Positions 7,869 through 15,934 of a stretch of 51,720 bases of DNA are shown in pieces. Made by a program: the position numbers and the translations under genes. How positions within the stretch are numbered: the stretch's first letter is position 1; each line of letters opens with the position of its first letter. Location of the stretch: NCBI GenBank assembly GCA_014381745.1, contig JACNLA010000040.1, positions 1-51,720 on the forward strand, in the 5' to 3' direction. The notes below the pieces were generated by a model. The model saw only the letters and a program-made list of their open reading frames with translations. It did not search any database and was not told where the DNA came from. Source of the DNA: Actinomycetota bacterium (lineage in GTDB: Bacteria > Actinomycetota > Acidimicrobiia > Acidimicrobiales > MedAcidi-G1).

Positions 7869-9029
7869 TCAGGCCCCGAGCGGACGGAGCATCCCGCGGC
7901 TGATGATGTGTCTCTGGATTTCGCTGGTTCCATCCCAGATCCGGTCCACCCGGGCATCCCGCCAGATCCGTTCCAGCGGCAGCTCGTCCATCAAGCCCAT
8001 ACCTCCGAGGATCTGAATCGCCTCATCCGACACGAACTGCAGCATCTCGGTAGCCGAGACCTTTGCCATCGCAGCGTCGGCGTCATCCATCTCGTCGCGG
8101 TCCATGAGCCAGGCAGCACGGTAGGTCATCAGCTCGGCCTCCAGCAGCTTGGTCTTCATGTCGGCCAACTTGAACGAAACCCCCTGAAACTTCCCTATCT
8201 TCTGGCCGAACTGTTCACGGGTGGCGGCCCACTCGAGGGCTACCGAAAGTGCCCGATCCGCCCTACCGAGGGCGATGGCCGCCACCTGGAGCCGTGTGGC
8301 TCCGAGCCATTCGTTGGCCACGTCAAAACCACGGCCCTCCTCGCCGAGCACCTTGTAGGCAGGTACCCGTGCCTCGTCGAAGTTGAGGATCATGTTGTGG
8401 TACCCACGGTTTGAGACACAGTTGTATCCGGGTGAAACCTCGAGGCCCGGAGTGTCATGGTCCATGAGGAACGCAGTGATCAACTTGCGGGGTCCTCGTG
8501 ACGACTCCTCCTCGCCTGTGGCAGCGAACAAGATGGTGTAGTCGGCAAGGTCGGCGTGGCTGATGAAGTGCTTGGTCCCGTTGACCACGTAGTCGTCGCC
8601 ATCGCGCACTGCCCTACACGTCATTCCCCTCACATCGGATCCGGCATCAGGTTCGCTCATCGCCAGGCAGTCGACCCGTTCGCCACGGATCGTCGGCAGC
8701 AGGTACTCCTCGACCTGGGTTCCGGTGCAGGCCTGAAGAATGTTCGAAGGGCGTGCGACCACGTAGTGCAGTGCGTACTGGGTCCACCCGAACGCCCTGT
8801 CGACCATTGCCATCGTCAGATTGTCGAGCCCACCGCCACCCAGTTCCTCAGGCATGTTGGCTGCATAGATTCCCGCCCTCAGGGCCTTTCCACGGATTTC
8901 AGCCACCAGTTCCGGTGGGACGTCTCCAAGTCGTTCAACCTCGTCCTCGTAGGGAACCAGCTCGCGCTGGACGAAGGCCCGTACCGTGTCGACGATCATC
9001 TCCTGTTCGTCTGTCGGGGAAAAGTCCAT
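7869..9029 (-). CDS. Acyl-CoA dehydrogenase, probably gamma-butyrobetainyl-CoA dehydrogenase
   Basis: A 386-residue FAD acyl-CoA dehydrogenase that would form the 2,3-enoyl-CoA and pass electrons to ETF. It has the N-terminal helical domain (DEQEMIVDTVRAFV), the FAD-binding AMSEPDAGSDVRGM and NGTKHFIS blocks, and the C-terminal helical domain (REQFGQKIGKFQGVSFKLADM, QILGGMGLMDE). The usual catalytic Glu in Y-E-G-T is replaced by Asp: the sequence is RIWDGTSEIQ. The ATG at 9029 follows GAGGAG. The gene lies between the ADP-forming synthetase and the carnitine dehydrogenase, and the window's ETF pair (15931-17666) is a likely acceptor. Crotonobetainyl-CoA formation is inferred from position next to caiD; other short acyl-CoA substrates are possible. 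Confidence 0.85.
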   Translation of the reverse strand: MDFSPTDEQEMIVDTVRAFVQRELVPYEDEVERLGDVPPELVAEIRGKALRAGIYAANMPEELGGGGLDNLTMAMVDRAFGWTQYALHYVVARPSNILQACTGTQVEEYLLPTIRGERVDCLAMSEPDAGSDVRGMTCRAVRDGDDYVVNGTKHFISHADLADYTILFAATGEEESSRGPRKLITAFLMDHDTPGLEVSPGYNCVSNRGYHNMILNFDEARVPAYKVLGEEGRGFDVANEWLGATRLQVAAIALGRADRALSVALEWAATREQFGQKIGKFQGVSFKLADMKTKLLEAELMTYRAAWLMDRDEMDDADAAMAKVSATEMLQFVSDEAIQILGGMGLMDELPLERIWRDARVDRIWDGTSEIQRHIISRGMLRPLGA

Positions 9030-9052
9030 CCGGTGTTCTCCTCTACGTGGTT

Positions 9053-10576
9053 TCAGCCGAACGCCATGACCCGGCCGACCTGTGGTGGCAGCGGCAGGTC
9101 CGAGTGGGCGGCGACCACCGAGCGGAGTGCTTTGGCCGGCCCGGGAAGTATCGGCGCTGTCCGCCCAGCGGCAGTGTCAACGTGCAACAGCATCTGCTCC
9201 GTTGTCGCCAACAGTTCATCCGTTTCGTCGTTGCTCATGGAATGGAAGATGTGCAGGCGCTTTTCGTCAAAGCCGAGAACCTGGGTGCTTATCCGGAGGG
9301 TGTCCCCTAGGGAGGCCTCACGGAGGTTGTTCAGGTGGGTCTCGACCGTGAAGAAGGAATGGCCCGAATCCCGGTATTCCTCATCAATTCCAAGGAACCG
9401 GAACAGCTTGTCGGAGGCCCATCCGAAAGCCGTCAGGAAAGCCCACTCCGACATGTGGCCGTTGTAGTCCACCCAGTCGGGTTCAACGGGGGCCCGGTAG
9501 AGGTCCAGAGGTGCAGCAACGGGTTCCCCGGAGACCCATGGGCCAACCGATGACGCCGAGTGGATCCGGGCCTCACGTTCGGCAACCAACCGACCCGCAC
9601 CCAGGTCGAGCGGCCGGAGGGCACGCATCACGTTGATGACGTAGTCGTCGCGCAGTGCCTCAAGGTCGGCGATGGACCGACCGTCAGCCTGTTCGAGGCA
9701 CCCGTCGGCCATCGCCTCCACGAGATCGTCGGTCAGCTCAGGGGCAACCAGCTTTGTCCACGGGAGTTCGAGGGCGGGCCCGAATTGCTGGAGCATGTGT
9801 CGCATCCCCTGCTCACCGCCCGCCAGGTGGAAGGTCAGGTTCGTTCCCATCCCGGCCCACCTCAGACCCGGTCCGTAGGTGATCGCATCGTCAAGCTGCG
9901 CCGTGGTCGCCACACCGTCCTTCACCAGGTGGAGGATCTCGCGCCAGACGGCTTCCTGGAGGCGGTCCGAGAGGTAGCCCTCGATCTCGGTTTCTACCAC
10001 CAGCGGGTGCATTACAAGGTCGTCGTAGTGCACGACGGCGGCATCTACGGTCTCCTGTGACGTCTGTGAACCGGCAACGATCTCCACCAACGGCAGCAGG
10101 TATACGGGGTTGAACGGATGGCCGATGATTACGCGCTCGGGATGCACGCATCCTTCCTGGAGTCGGGACGGCAGGAGTCCTGATGAACTGGATGCAATAA
10201 CCGTGTCCGGTGGTGCAGCGGCAGCCAGCTCGTTGATCAGGCCCCGCTTCAGGTCCTCCCGCTCGGGGGCGCTTTCCTGAATCCAGTCGACACGGCCGGC
10301 CAGATCGGCAGCCGACTGTGCAAAGGTGATGTTCTCCTGGTCGGCTCCGGGGAACAGGCCCAGCCGGGTTGCCGATGCCCATGCCCTCCCAACGAACTCC
10401 CTGAGCCGCACCTCTGCCGTCGGGTCCGGGTCCCAGGCGACAACTGCGTGGCCGCGTGCCAGGGCCCGGACGGCCCAGCCTGCACCGATAACGCCGGTAC
10501 CGACCACTCCGATGATCCGGGTCGATGTGGCCGGTTGCATTACAGGGAACCGCGGCCGTGACCGGATCGAATCCAC
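9053..10576 (-). CDS. L-carnitine 3-dehydrogenase fused to betainyl-CoA thioesterase
   Basis: A 507-residue two-domain protein. Residues 20-335 are a 3-hydroxyacyl-CoA-dehydrogenase-like carnitine dehydrogenase with a GTGVIG NAD-binding loop (26-31) and catalytic His153 in IGHPFNP. Residues 357-500 are a hotdog thioesterase of the 4HBT type, with DWVDYNGHM (367-375) as the typical Asp/His segment. Carnitine dehydrogenases with this C-terminal extension are known; the thioesterase releases glycine betaine from betainyl-CoA after BKACE has acted. The GTG at 10576 is preferred because GGAGGG lies eight bases upstream; an ATG at 10540 is the alternative. It lies 30 bases after BKACE in the same operon. 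In Pseudomonas the two activities are separate genes, cdhA and cdhB. Confidence 0.9.
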   Translation of the reverse strand: MDSIRSRPRFPVMQPATSTRIIGVVGTGVIGAGWAVRALARGHAVVAWDPDPTAEVRLREFVGRAWASATRLGLFPGADQENITFAQSAADLAGRVDWIQESAPEREDLKRGLINELAAAAPPDTVIASSSSGLLPSRLQEGCVHPERVIIGHPFNPVYLLPLVEIVAGSQTSQETVDAAVVHYDDLVMHPLVVETEIEGYLSDRLQEAVWREILHLVKDGVATTAQLDDAITYGPGLRWAGMGTNLTFHLAGGEQGMRHMLQQFGPALELPWTKLVAPELTDDLVEAMADGCLEQADGRSIADLEALRDDYVINVMRALRPLDLGAGRLVAEREARIHSASSVGPWVSGEPVAAPLDLYRAPVEPDWVDYNGHMSEWAFLTAFGWASDKLFRFLGIDEEYRDSGHSFFTVETHLNNLREASLGDTLRISTQVLGFDEKRLHIFHSMSNDETDELLATTEQMLLHVDTAAGRTAPILPGPAKALRSVVAAHSDLPLPPQVGRVMAFG

Positions 10577-10606
10577 GGTCGAAGCCCTCCGGCACGACCA
10601 GCCATG

Positions 10607-11503
10607 TCAGCCCAGGCCCAGAGTCTGGCGGGCCTCAGCGGGAGACTGCACCGCCGCTCCCATCAGATCAATGATCTTGACCGCCTTCTCGACGAGCTGA
10701 GCGTTGGTGGCGAGCACCCCGCGTTCGAGGTAGAGGTTGTCCTCCAGGCCGACCCTGGCGTGACCACCCAGCATCACCGACTGGGCGACCATCGGCATCT
10801 GCATGGCTCCGAGGCCGAATGAGGTGAACTCGGCCTCGGCGGGAAGCCGGTGGACCATTGCCTGGAGGATCCCCACGTCCATGGGCGTCCCGTACGGAAT
10901 GGAAAGACACAACTGCAGCCAGTACGGCGCGTCGACCAGGCCTTCTGAGATGAGCGTCTCGGCAAACCAGAGGTTGCCGGTGTCGAAGATCTCCAGCTCA
11001 GGGCGGACACCCAGTTCCCTGACCTTCTCGGCCATGATTCGCAGCATCGACGGTGTCGAAACGTAGACCTCGTTGTCGTTCCCGAAGTTGAGCGACCCGC
11101 AGTCCATCGAACAGATGTCGGGCCTTATGGCCTCCACGTGGGCGAGGCGCTCAAGGCCTCCTACGAGGTCCGTGCCGTCTCGCCAACTCATCGGGTCGTC
11201 GTCGGGACCGACGTTCAGGTCGCCGCCCATGCCCGCCGTCAGGTTCACGATGACGTCGGTGTTCTCGGCCCTGATGCGCTCCACGACCTCCTCGTAGAGA
11301 GCGACGGTGCGGGTGCCCTTTCCTGTGTCCACGTCACGGACATGGCAGTGCACGATCGCCGCCCCGGCGGCCGCTGCTTCAAGCGCCGAAGCCGCTATCT
11401 CAGCGGGTGTGACCGGCACCTCAGGGCTCCGGCCCGTGCTGTCTCCCGACCCTGTCACCGCACAGGTGACTATGACGCTCCTGTTCATGGACCGACGGCT
11501 CAT
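10607..11503 (-). CDS. cdhC: Beta-keto acid cleavage enzyme (BKACE, DUF849), probably dehydrocarnitine-cleaving
   Basis: A 298-residue Zn-dependent TIM-barrel enzyme of the BKACE family, which condenses a beta-keto acid with acetyl-CoA and cleaves it to acetoacetate and a new acyl-CoA. The start MNRSVIVTCAVTGSGD is typical. The zinc ligands lie in HCHVRD, and NLTAGMGG and the segment near DTGNLWFAE line the active site. Adjacent to carnitine dehydrogenase-thioesterase it should turn 3-dehydrocarnitine plus acetyl-CoA into betainyl-CoA and acetoacetate. I chose the ATG at 11503, which follows a G-rich run; an ATG at 11488 also fits. This is the first gene of the long leftward run and is divergent from serA. 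Confidence 0.88.
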   Translation of the reverse strand: MSRRSMNRSVIVTCAVTGSGDSTGRSPEVPVTPAEIAASALEAAAAGAAIVHCHVRDVDTGKGTRTVALYEEVVERIRAENTDVIVNLTAGMGGDLNVGPDDDPMSWRDGTDLVGGLERLAHVEAIRPDICSMDCGSLNFGNDNEVYVSTPSMLRIMAEKVRELGVRPELEIFDTGNLWFAETLISEGLVDAPYWLQLCLSIPYGTPMDVGILQAMVHRLPAEAEFTSFGLGAMQMPMVAQSVMLGGHARVGLEDNLYLERGVLATNAQLVEKAVKIIDLMGAAVQSPAEARQTLGLG

Positions 11504-11560
11504 AACACCCCCCGTTTCACCCGTGGTGACCCGGACCGTAGTTCCGGCCCGACTCACCGT

Positions 11561-11569
11561 CACATTGTG
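11561..11569. promoter_or_regulatory. CACATTGTG palindrome in the BKACE/serA intergenic region
   Basis: A nine-base palindrome identical to the core of the 17-bp operator found upstream of the demethylation genes, but without the outer TTCC/GGAA parts. It overlaps the candidate -35 of serA. It could be a weak site tying the carnitine operon to the same regulator, or chance. Confidence 0.3.
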
Positions 11570-11593
11570 CTTACCGGGTGTGCTGCCTAGGCT
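11565..11593 (+). promoter_or_regulatory. Candidate promoter of serA
   Basis: TTGTGC at 11565-11570 and TAGGCT at 11588-11593 are separated by 17 bases, a plausible housekeeping-sigma -35/-10 pair, 77 bases upstream of the serA start. The assignment is by eye only. Confidence 0.4.
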
Positions 11594-11670
11594 GGCGCCC
11601 ACTCTGGTCCGCCGAGGCTACCCCGGCGCCCGCACACCCGTGCCGGCGCCGGCGTGCCAAAGGAGAGGTC

Positions 11671-12882
11671 ATGAAGATCCTTTTTGCCGACGCCCTACCC
11701 GAGGCGTTCATAGACACCCTGCGAAAATGTGGCGACGACTGCGTGGTCAGCCCCGGGTTGGATGGCGACGACCTCCCCGATGCCATCGAAGACGCCGATG
11801 TTCTGGTCGTGCGCAGCACCGAGGTGACAGCCGAGACCATCAACAGGGCCAAGAACCTGGGCCTCGTGGTCAGATCCGGTGCGGGCACGAACACAATTGA
11901 CTGTCAGTCGGCGGCCGATGCAGGCGTGTACGTGTGCAACGTGCCGGGAACCAACTCCGTCGCCGTTGCAGAGCTCACGCTGGGCCTGTTGTTGGCTATC
12001 GACCGACACATTGCTGACGCTGCGAACGACCTCCGCAACGGTGTGTGGAACAAGAAGGCCTACAGCCGCGCCGATGGCCTCCTCGGAAAGACAATGGGGA
12101 TCGTCGGTGTCGGCGAGATCGGACTGGCTGTCGCCGAACGGGCACGATGCTTTGGGATGTCCGTGCTGGCGGTCCGGAAGGCCGAGCGCGACCCCGACAC
12201 GGAGGCACGCATCAGATCCATCGGGATCAGGTTGGTCGACCACCTCGATGATCTCCTAGGCGAGGTAGACATCGTGTCGATCCACGTTCCCGGCGGCCCG
12301 GGCACTGTCGGGCTGGTCGACGAAGAGTTCCTGGCGAAGATGCGACCCGGAACGATTCTGCTAAATACCAGCCGGGGTGAGGTCGTCGACGAAAGGGCCC
12401 TCCTAGCCGCCATCGACGAGAAGGGCATCAGGGCAGGGCTGGATGTCTTCTGTTGTGAGCCCGACCAGGGCAGCGGCAAGTTTGCCTCTGAGCTGGCATC
12501 CAACCCGCACGTCGTGGGAACCCACCATGTGGGTGCCTCCACCCAACAGGCCCAGGACGCCACCTCGACCGGGACGATCGAGGTGATCGAGGCCTACCGG
12601 AATGGCGACCTGTTGAACTGCGTGAACGTGGTTCACACTCGGCTGGGTACATCGACCATCACCATCCGGCACTACGACCGCGTCGGGGTCCTAGCGGCTG
12701 TCTTCGAGATGCTCCGGACAGCAGAAATTAACGTCCAGACGATGCAGAACAAGGTGTTCGAGGGGGAGACCGCCGCTGTGGCCGTTATCGACGTCTCCGG
12801 CGAGGTTCCAGCCTCCCTCGCCGACCAGCTCGGCTCCCTGAACCACGTGATCCGGGTGAGCGTCACCCAGCACGACCGATGA
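11671..12882 (+). CDS. serA: D-3-phosphoglycerate dehydrogenase with ACT domain
   Basis: A 403-residue NAD-dependent enzyme catalysing the first step of phosphorylated serine synthesis. The substrate-binding half comes first (VVRSTEVT, GLVVRSGAGTNTID), then the Rossmann domain with GIVGVGEIG. The catalytic Arg lies in NTSRGEVVDE and the catalytic His in THHVGAST. A C-terminal ACT domain from about residue 333 (TITIRHYDRVGVLAAVFEML) probably senses serine. AAAGGAGAGG precedes the ATG at 11671. Its stop overlaps the DUF1015 start by four bases. Serine feeds methylene-THF, so the gene fits a window rich in folate chemistry, although SerA is a housekeeping enzyme. Confidence 0.93.
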   Translation: MKILFADALPEAFIDTLRKCGDDCVVSPGLDGDDLPDAIEDADVLVVRSTEVTAETINRAKNLGLVVRSGAGTNTIDCQSAADAGVYVCNVPGTNSVAVAELTLGLLLAIDRHIADAANDLRNGVWNKKAYSRADGLLGKTMGIVGVGEIGLAVAERARCFGMSVLAVRKAERDPDTEARIRSIGIRLVDHLDDLLGEVDIVSIHVPGGPGTVGLVDEEFLAKMRPGTILLNTSRGEVVDERALLAAIDEKGIRAGLDVFCCEPDQGSGKFASELASNPHVVGTHHVGASTQQAQDATSTGTIEVIEAYRNGDLLNCVNVVHTRLGTSTITIRHYDRVGVLAAVFEMLRTAEINVQTMQNKVFEGETAAVAVIDVSGEVPASLADQLGSLNHVIRVSVTQHDR

Positions 12883-14165
12883 CACTTCTGCGCCCGTTTC
12901 CGGGCCTCGTTGTCAGGCCCGAGTGGGCCGACCGGGTGACTACCGGTCCCTACGACGCCTACTCCCCGGCTGAGCGCGCAGCAATCGCCGCAGTCAACCA
13001 GTTCAGCTTCTTTCATGTAACCCGGTCCCGGGAGGACGTGGCACCCGAGAGGCGGCATGACGTTGAGGGGCTGCTGAACGGCTGCAGCGCCGCCATGCAT
13101 CAGCTCTACGACGTTGACGCCTACGTACTACACGACGAGCCTGCACTTTTCCTCTACCGCCTGGAGGTCGAACGGCCCGAGGACGGTCCCGGCTCGCGAC
13201 ATGTCCAGACCGGGATCATGGGCCTCGTTCCCGTTACAGAGGAGAACGACCGCCGGATCTTGCGCCACGAAGCCGTCCGGCCGGGGCGAACGGACCTTCT
13301 GGCCATGCACCTCACCACGGTCGGTGCGTCGTCGAGCCCGGTGTCGCTGACCTTTCGGAGCAGCGGGGAGTTGGCACGTGAGATGGCGAGGCTGTGCACG
13401 GCTGAACCCGAGTTGGCCTCAGAGAGCGACGGGGTGCGCCAAACCGTCTGGGCTGTCACCGGCGAGGACGCCGACCACCTTGTAGAGCTGCTCGGCGACC
13501 GCACCCTCTACGTAACCGACGGGCATCATCGCCTGGCCGCAGCGGCAACTGCCCGGTCACGTTCATCTGACCCCAATGGCCCACTTGGCTGGACTCAGGC
13601 AGTGCTGTTTCCAGACTCGGAGATGCTGGTCCTTCCGTTCCACCGCCTCGTAACCGACCAGAGCAACCGAACAACAGCCGAGTTGTTGGCAGCCCTGTCA
13701 GAGGTTGGTCACGTCGAGTCCATGGAAGACGCTGCCTCGGCACGACCGACCGTTGCCGGAAAAGTCGGTATCTACCTTGATGGCGCCTGGTACTCGCTGA
13801 CCCTCCCAGAAGCATCGGGTCGCCGCCCGGTTGACCTGCTCGACGTATCCCGACTCCAGGATTCGGTCTTGACGCAGGTCTTCGGCATCGCCGACGCCGC
13901 CAGCGACCCCAACATCACCTACATCCCGGACCCCCTCGGCGTTGATGCCCTTGTCGAGCGCTGCAGCGGCGACGACTGCATCGGCTTCGTGCTGCACGCC
14001 ACGTCCGTGGAGGAGCTAATGGCGGTCGCCGATGCCGATGAACGGATGCCACCGAAGTCCTCCTACTTCGAACCCAAGCCCAGATCAGGCGTGTTCGTAA
14101 GACGGCTGGCAAGGGAAGGCCACAGTCGCGACGACCTTCTCCCACACGAGGACCCCATCAGGTGA
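12879..14165 (+). CDS. DUF1015 family protein
   Basis: A 428-residue member of the DUF1015 family, function unknown. The family signature is clear: LRPFPGLVVRPEWADRVTTGPYDAYSP at the start, the central YVTDGHHRLAAAATAR motif, and MPPKSSYFEPKPRSGVF near the end. The histidine-rich central motif recalls ParB-like Ser kinase families, but I do not assign an activity. It overlaps serA by four bases (ATGA) and the next gene by four (GTGA), so the three are probably one translationally coupled operon. DUF1015 genes are often beside serine biosynthesis genes, which fits a link with phosphoserine metabolism. Confidence 0.85.
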   Translation: MTLLRPFPGLVVRPEWADRVTTGPYDAYSPAERAAIAAVNQFSFFHVTRSREDVAPERRHDVEGLLNGCSAAMHQLYDVDAYVLHDEPALFLYRLEVERPEDGPGSRHVQTGIMGLVPVTEENDRRILRHEAVRPGRTDLLAMHLTTVGASSSPVSLTFRSSGELAREMARLCTAEPELASESDGVRQTVWAVTGEDADHLVELLGDRTLYVTDGHHRLAAAATARSRSSDPNGPLGWTQAVLFPDSEMLVLPFHRLVTDQSNRTTAELLAALSEVGHVESMEDAASARPTVAGKVGIYLDGAWYSLTLPEASGRRPVDLLDVSRLQDSVLTQVFGIADAASDPNITYIPDPLGVDALVERCSGDDCIGFVLHATSVEELMAVADADERMPPKSSYFEPKPRSGVFVRRLAREGHSRDDLLPHEDPIR

Positions 14166-15934
14166 CCGAGCCTGCGGTCCGGGGGGCGCTCATCCAGTAC
14201 CCGCTGAACGGCACACGCAGCTGGCTGGAGTTCACCAACCCTGTGGACGCGATTATCGCCAGCGAATTGCGTGATGTTCCCGCGGCGATGGCCAGAGCCG
14301 AGCAGGCGGCCGAGGCCGGCTGCTGGGTTGTGGGAATGGTCTCCTACGACGCCGGTCCCGCATTTGACGATGCGATAAGGGCTGCCCGGATGAAGCGGGT
14401 ACCTCTCGTTTCCTTCGGAGTCTTTGATTCCCCAGTCAGGTCCGATGGGCCAACCGTGAGCGGTGGCTACCAGATCGGCCCGTGGCTTCCGAACCGGTCC
14501 AGGCCCGCCTACCTGACCTCGGTGCGCACGATCCGCGAGTTGATCGCAGCCGGTGAGACCTATCAGGTCAACTTCGCCATCCGCCTGCGATCGGCGTTCG
14601 ATGGTGACCCGCTCGGCCTCTTCGGAGACCTCGTCCGTGCCCAGCAGGCTGACCATGGCGCTTTCTTGGACATGGGCGACAGGGCCGTCTGCTCTGCATC
14701 ACCTGAATTGTTCGTCCGCAGGGATGGAGACCGCCTGACCTCCCGCCCGATGAAGGGAACGATCGGACGCCACCCGGACCCGGAGTGGGACTCCCTGGCA
14801 GCGGCCCACCTGGCCCGATCAGAAAAGGATCTGGCCGAGAACACGATGATCGTGGACATGGTTCGCAACGACCTGGGCCGGATAGCCGACCACGGGTCGG
14901 TGCGGGTGTCGGCGCTCCACACGATCGAGACCTACCCGACGCTTCACACCATGACCTCGACCATCGAAGCAACCTCGACTGCTGGTCCGGCCGAGGTCTT
15001 TTCGGCCATGTTCCCGGCTGCCTCCATAACGGGTGCCCCAAAGGTTCGAACTACCGAGATCATCGAAGCCCTCGAGGGTGACGGACGGGGCATCTACACA
15101 GGTGCCGTCGGTGCAATCGCCCCCGACGGAACGATGGAGTTCAACATCGCCATAAGAACCGTCTGGGTGGACAAGAGCCGCGGGGTTGCGGAGTACGGCG
15201 TCGGTGGTGGAATCGTGTGGGACTCCGACCCGACCGAGGAACTCAGAGAAACCGAGCACAAGGCGCGCGTCCTTGGCCGGGCAAGGGCTGACTTCAAGCT
15301 TCTGGAAACAATGATCTGGACCCCAGATGGTGGTGTCCACCTGCGAAAACGACATCTGGACCGGCTCATCTCATCTGCCGCCCACTTCGACTTCAAACTC
15401 GACATCTCTGAGGTGAACCGCCTCTTGGACGGAGTCGAGAGCGAAGACCCATGCCGTCTGCGGCTGTTGAGTTCAGCGAATGGATCGGTTGAACTTGAGG
15501 TTCATGAAACTCCCGACAACGGTCCGACACCGTGGTCGGTTCCGCTAGCCGCAGAACCAGTTCAGAGCGAACACGAGTTCCTGTTCCACAAGACGACCGT
15601 GCGCGACGTCTACTCCGACGCAACGGCGATGTTTCCGGACTCTCCAGATGTTCTGCTGTGGAACGAGCGGGGCGAGTTGACCGAGACCACAACCGGCAAC
15701 CTGGTGGTCGAACTGAATGGAGCGCTGGTGACACCTCCGGTATCGTGCGGCCTGCTGCCCGGCACCCAGAGGGCCGAGCTTCTGGCAGACGGCGAGATCA
15801 CCGAACGGTCGCTGACCCGGGCCGACCTCGAGTCAGCCACCGGGATGTGGATGATCAACTCGGTTCGCGGTTGGGTACCGATCCAGATCGTGGAGGACGC
15901 CGTGCCGGCGCCGACCGCTCTTACGGTGACCTAA
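14162..15934 (+). CDS. pabB: Aminodeoxychorismate synthase/lyase fusion (PabB-PabC), 4-aminobenzoate synthesis
   Basis: A 590-residue bifunctional folate-pathway enzyme. Residues 1-375 are chorismate-binding PabB: AGETYQVNFAIRL, SPELFVRRDGDRLTSRPMKGT, SEKDLAENTMIVDMVRNDLGRIA, and PAASITGAPKVRTTEII with the catalytic Lys. Residues 380-590 resemble the class IV PLP lyase PabC (LLETMIW, LRKRHLDRL, ELTETTTGNLVVELNG, LLPGTQRAELL). The glutaminase PabA is not in the window. The GTG at 14162 overlaps the previous stop by four bases. Its stop overlaps the convergent etfA stop by four bases. A PABA gene here is consistent with a high demand for tetrahydrofolate, which is inference. Confidence 0.9.
   Translation: MTEPAVRGALIQYPLNGTRSWLEFTNPVDAIIASELRDVPAAMARAEQAAEAGCWVVGMVSYDAGPAFDDAIRAARMKRVPLVSFGVFDSPVRSDGPTVSGGYQIGPWLPNRSRPAYLTSVRTIRELIAAGETYQVNFAIRLRSAFDGDPLGLFGDLVRAQQADHGAFLDMGDRAVCSASPELFVRRDGDRLTSRPMKGTIGRHPDPEWDSLAAAHLARSEKDLAENTMIVDMVRNDLGRIADHGSVRVSALHTIETYPTLHTMTSTIEATSTAGPAEVFSAMFPAASITGAPKVRTTEIIEALEGDGRGIYTGAVGAIAPDGTMEFNIAIRTVWVDKSRGVAEYGVGGGIVWDSDPTEELRETEHKARVLGRARADFKLLETMIWTPDGGVHLRKRHLDRLISSAAHFDFKLDISEVNRLLDGVESEDPCRLRLLSSANGSVELEVHETPDNGPTPWSVPLAAEPVQSEHEFLFHKTTVRDVYSDATAMFPDSPDVLLWNERGELTETTTGNLVVELNGALVTPPVSCGLLPGTQRAELLADGEITERSLTRADLESATGMWMINSVRGWVPIQIVEDAVPAPTALTVT

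Noticed and set aside
5834-7957. Longer N-terminus for the ADP-forming synthetase (start at 7957)
   Set aside because: The extra 33 residues overlap the acyl-CoA dehydrogenase gene and do not look like the family; the ATG at 7858 fits the spacing.
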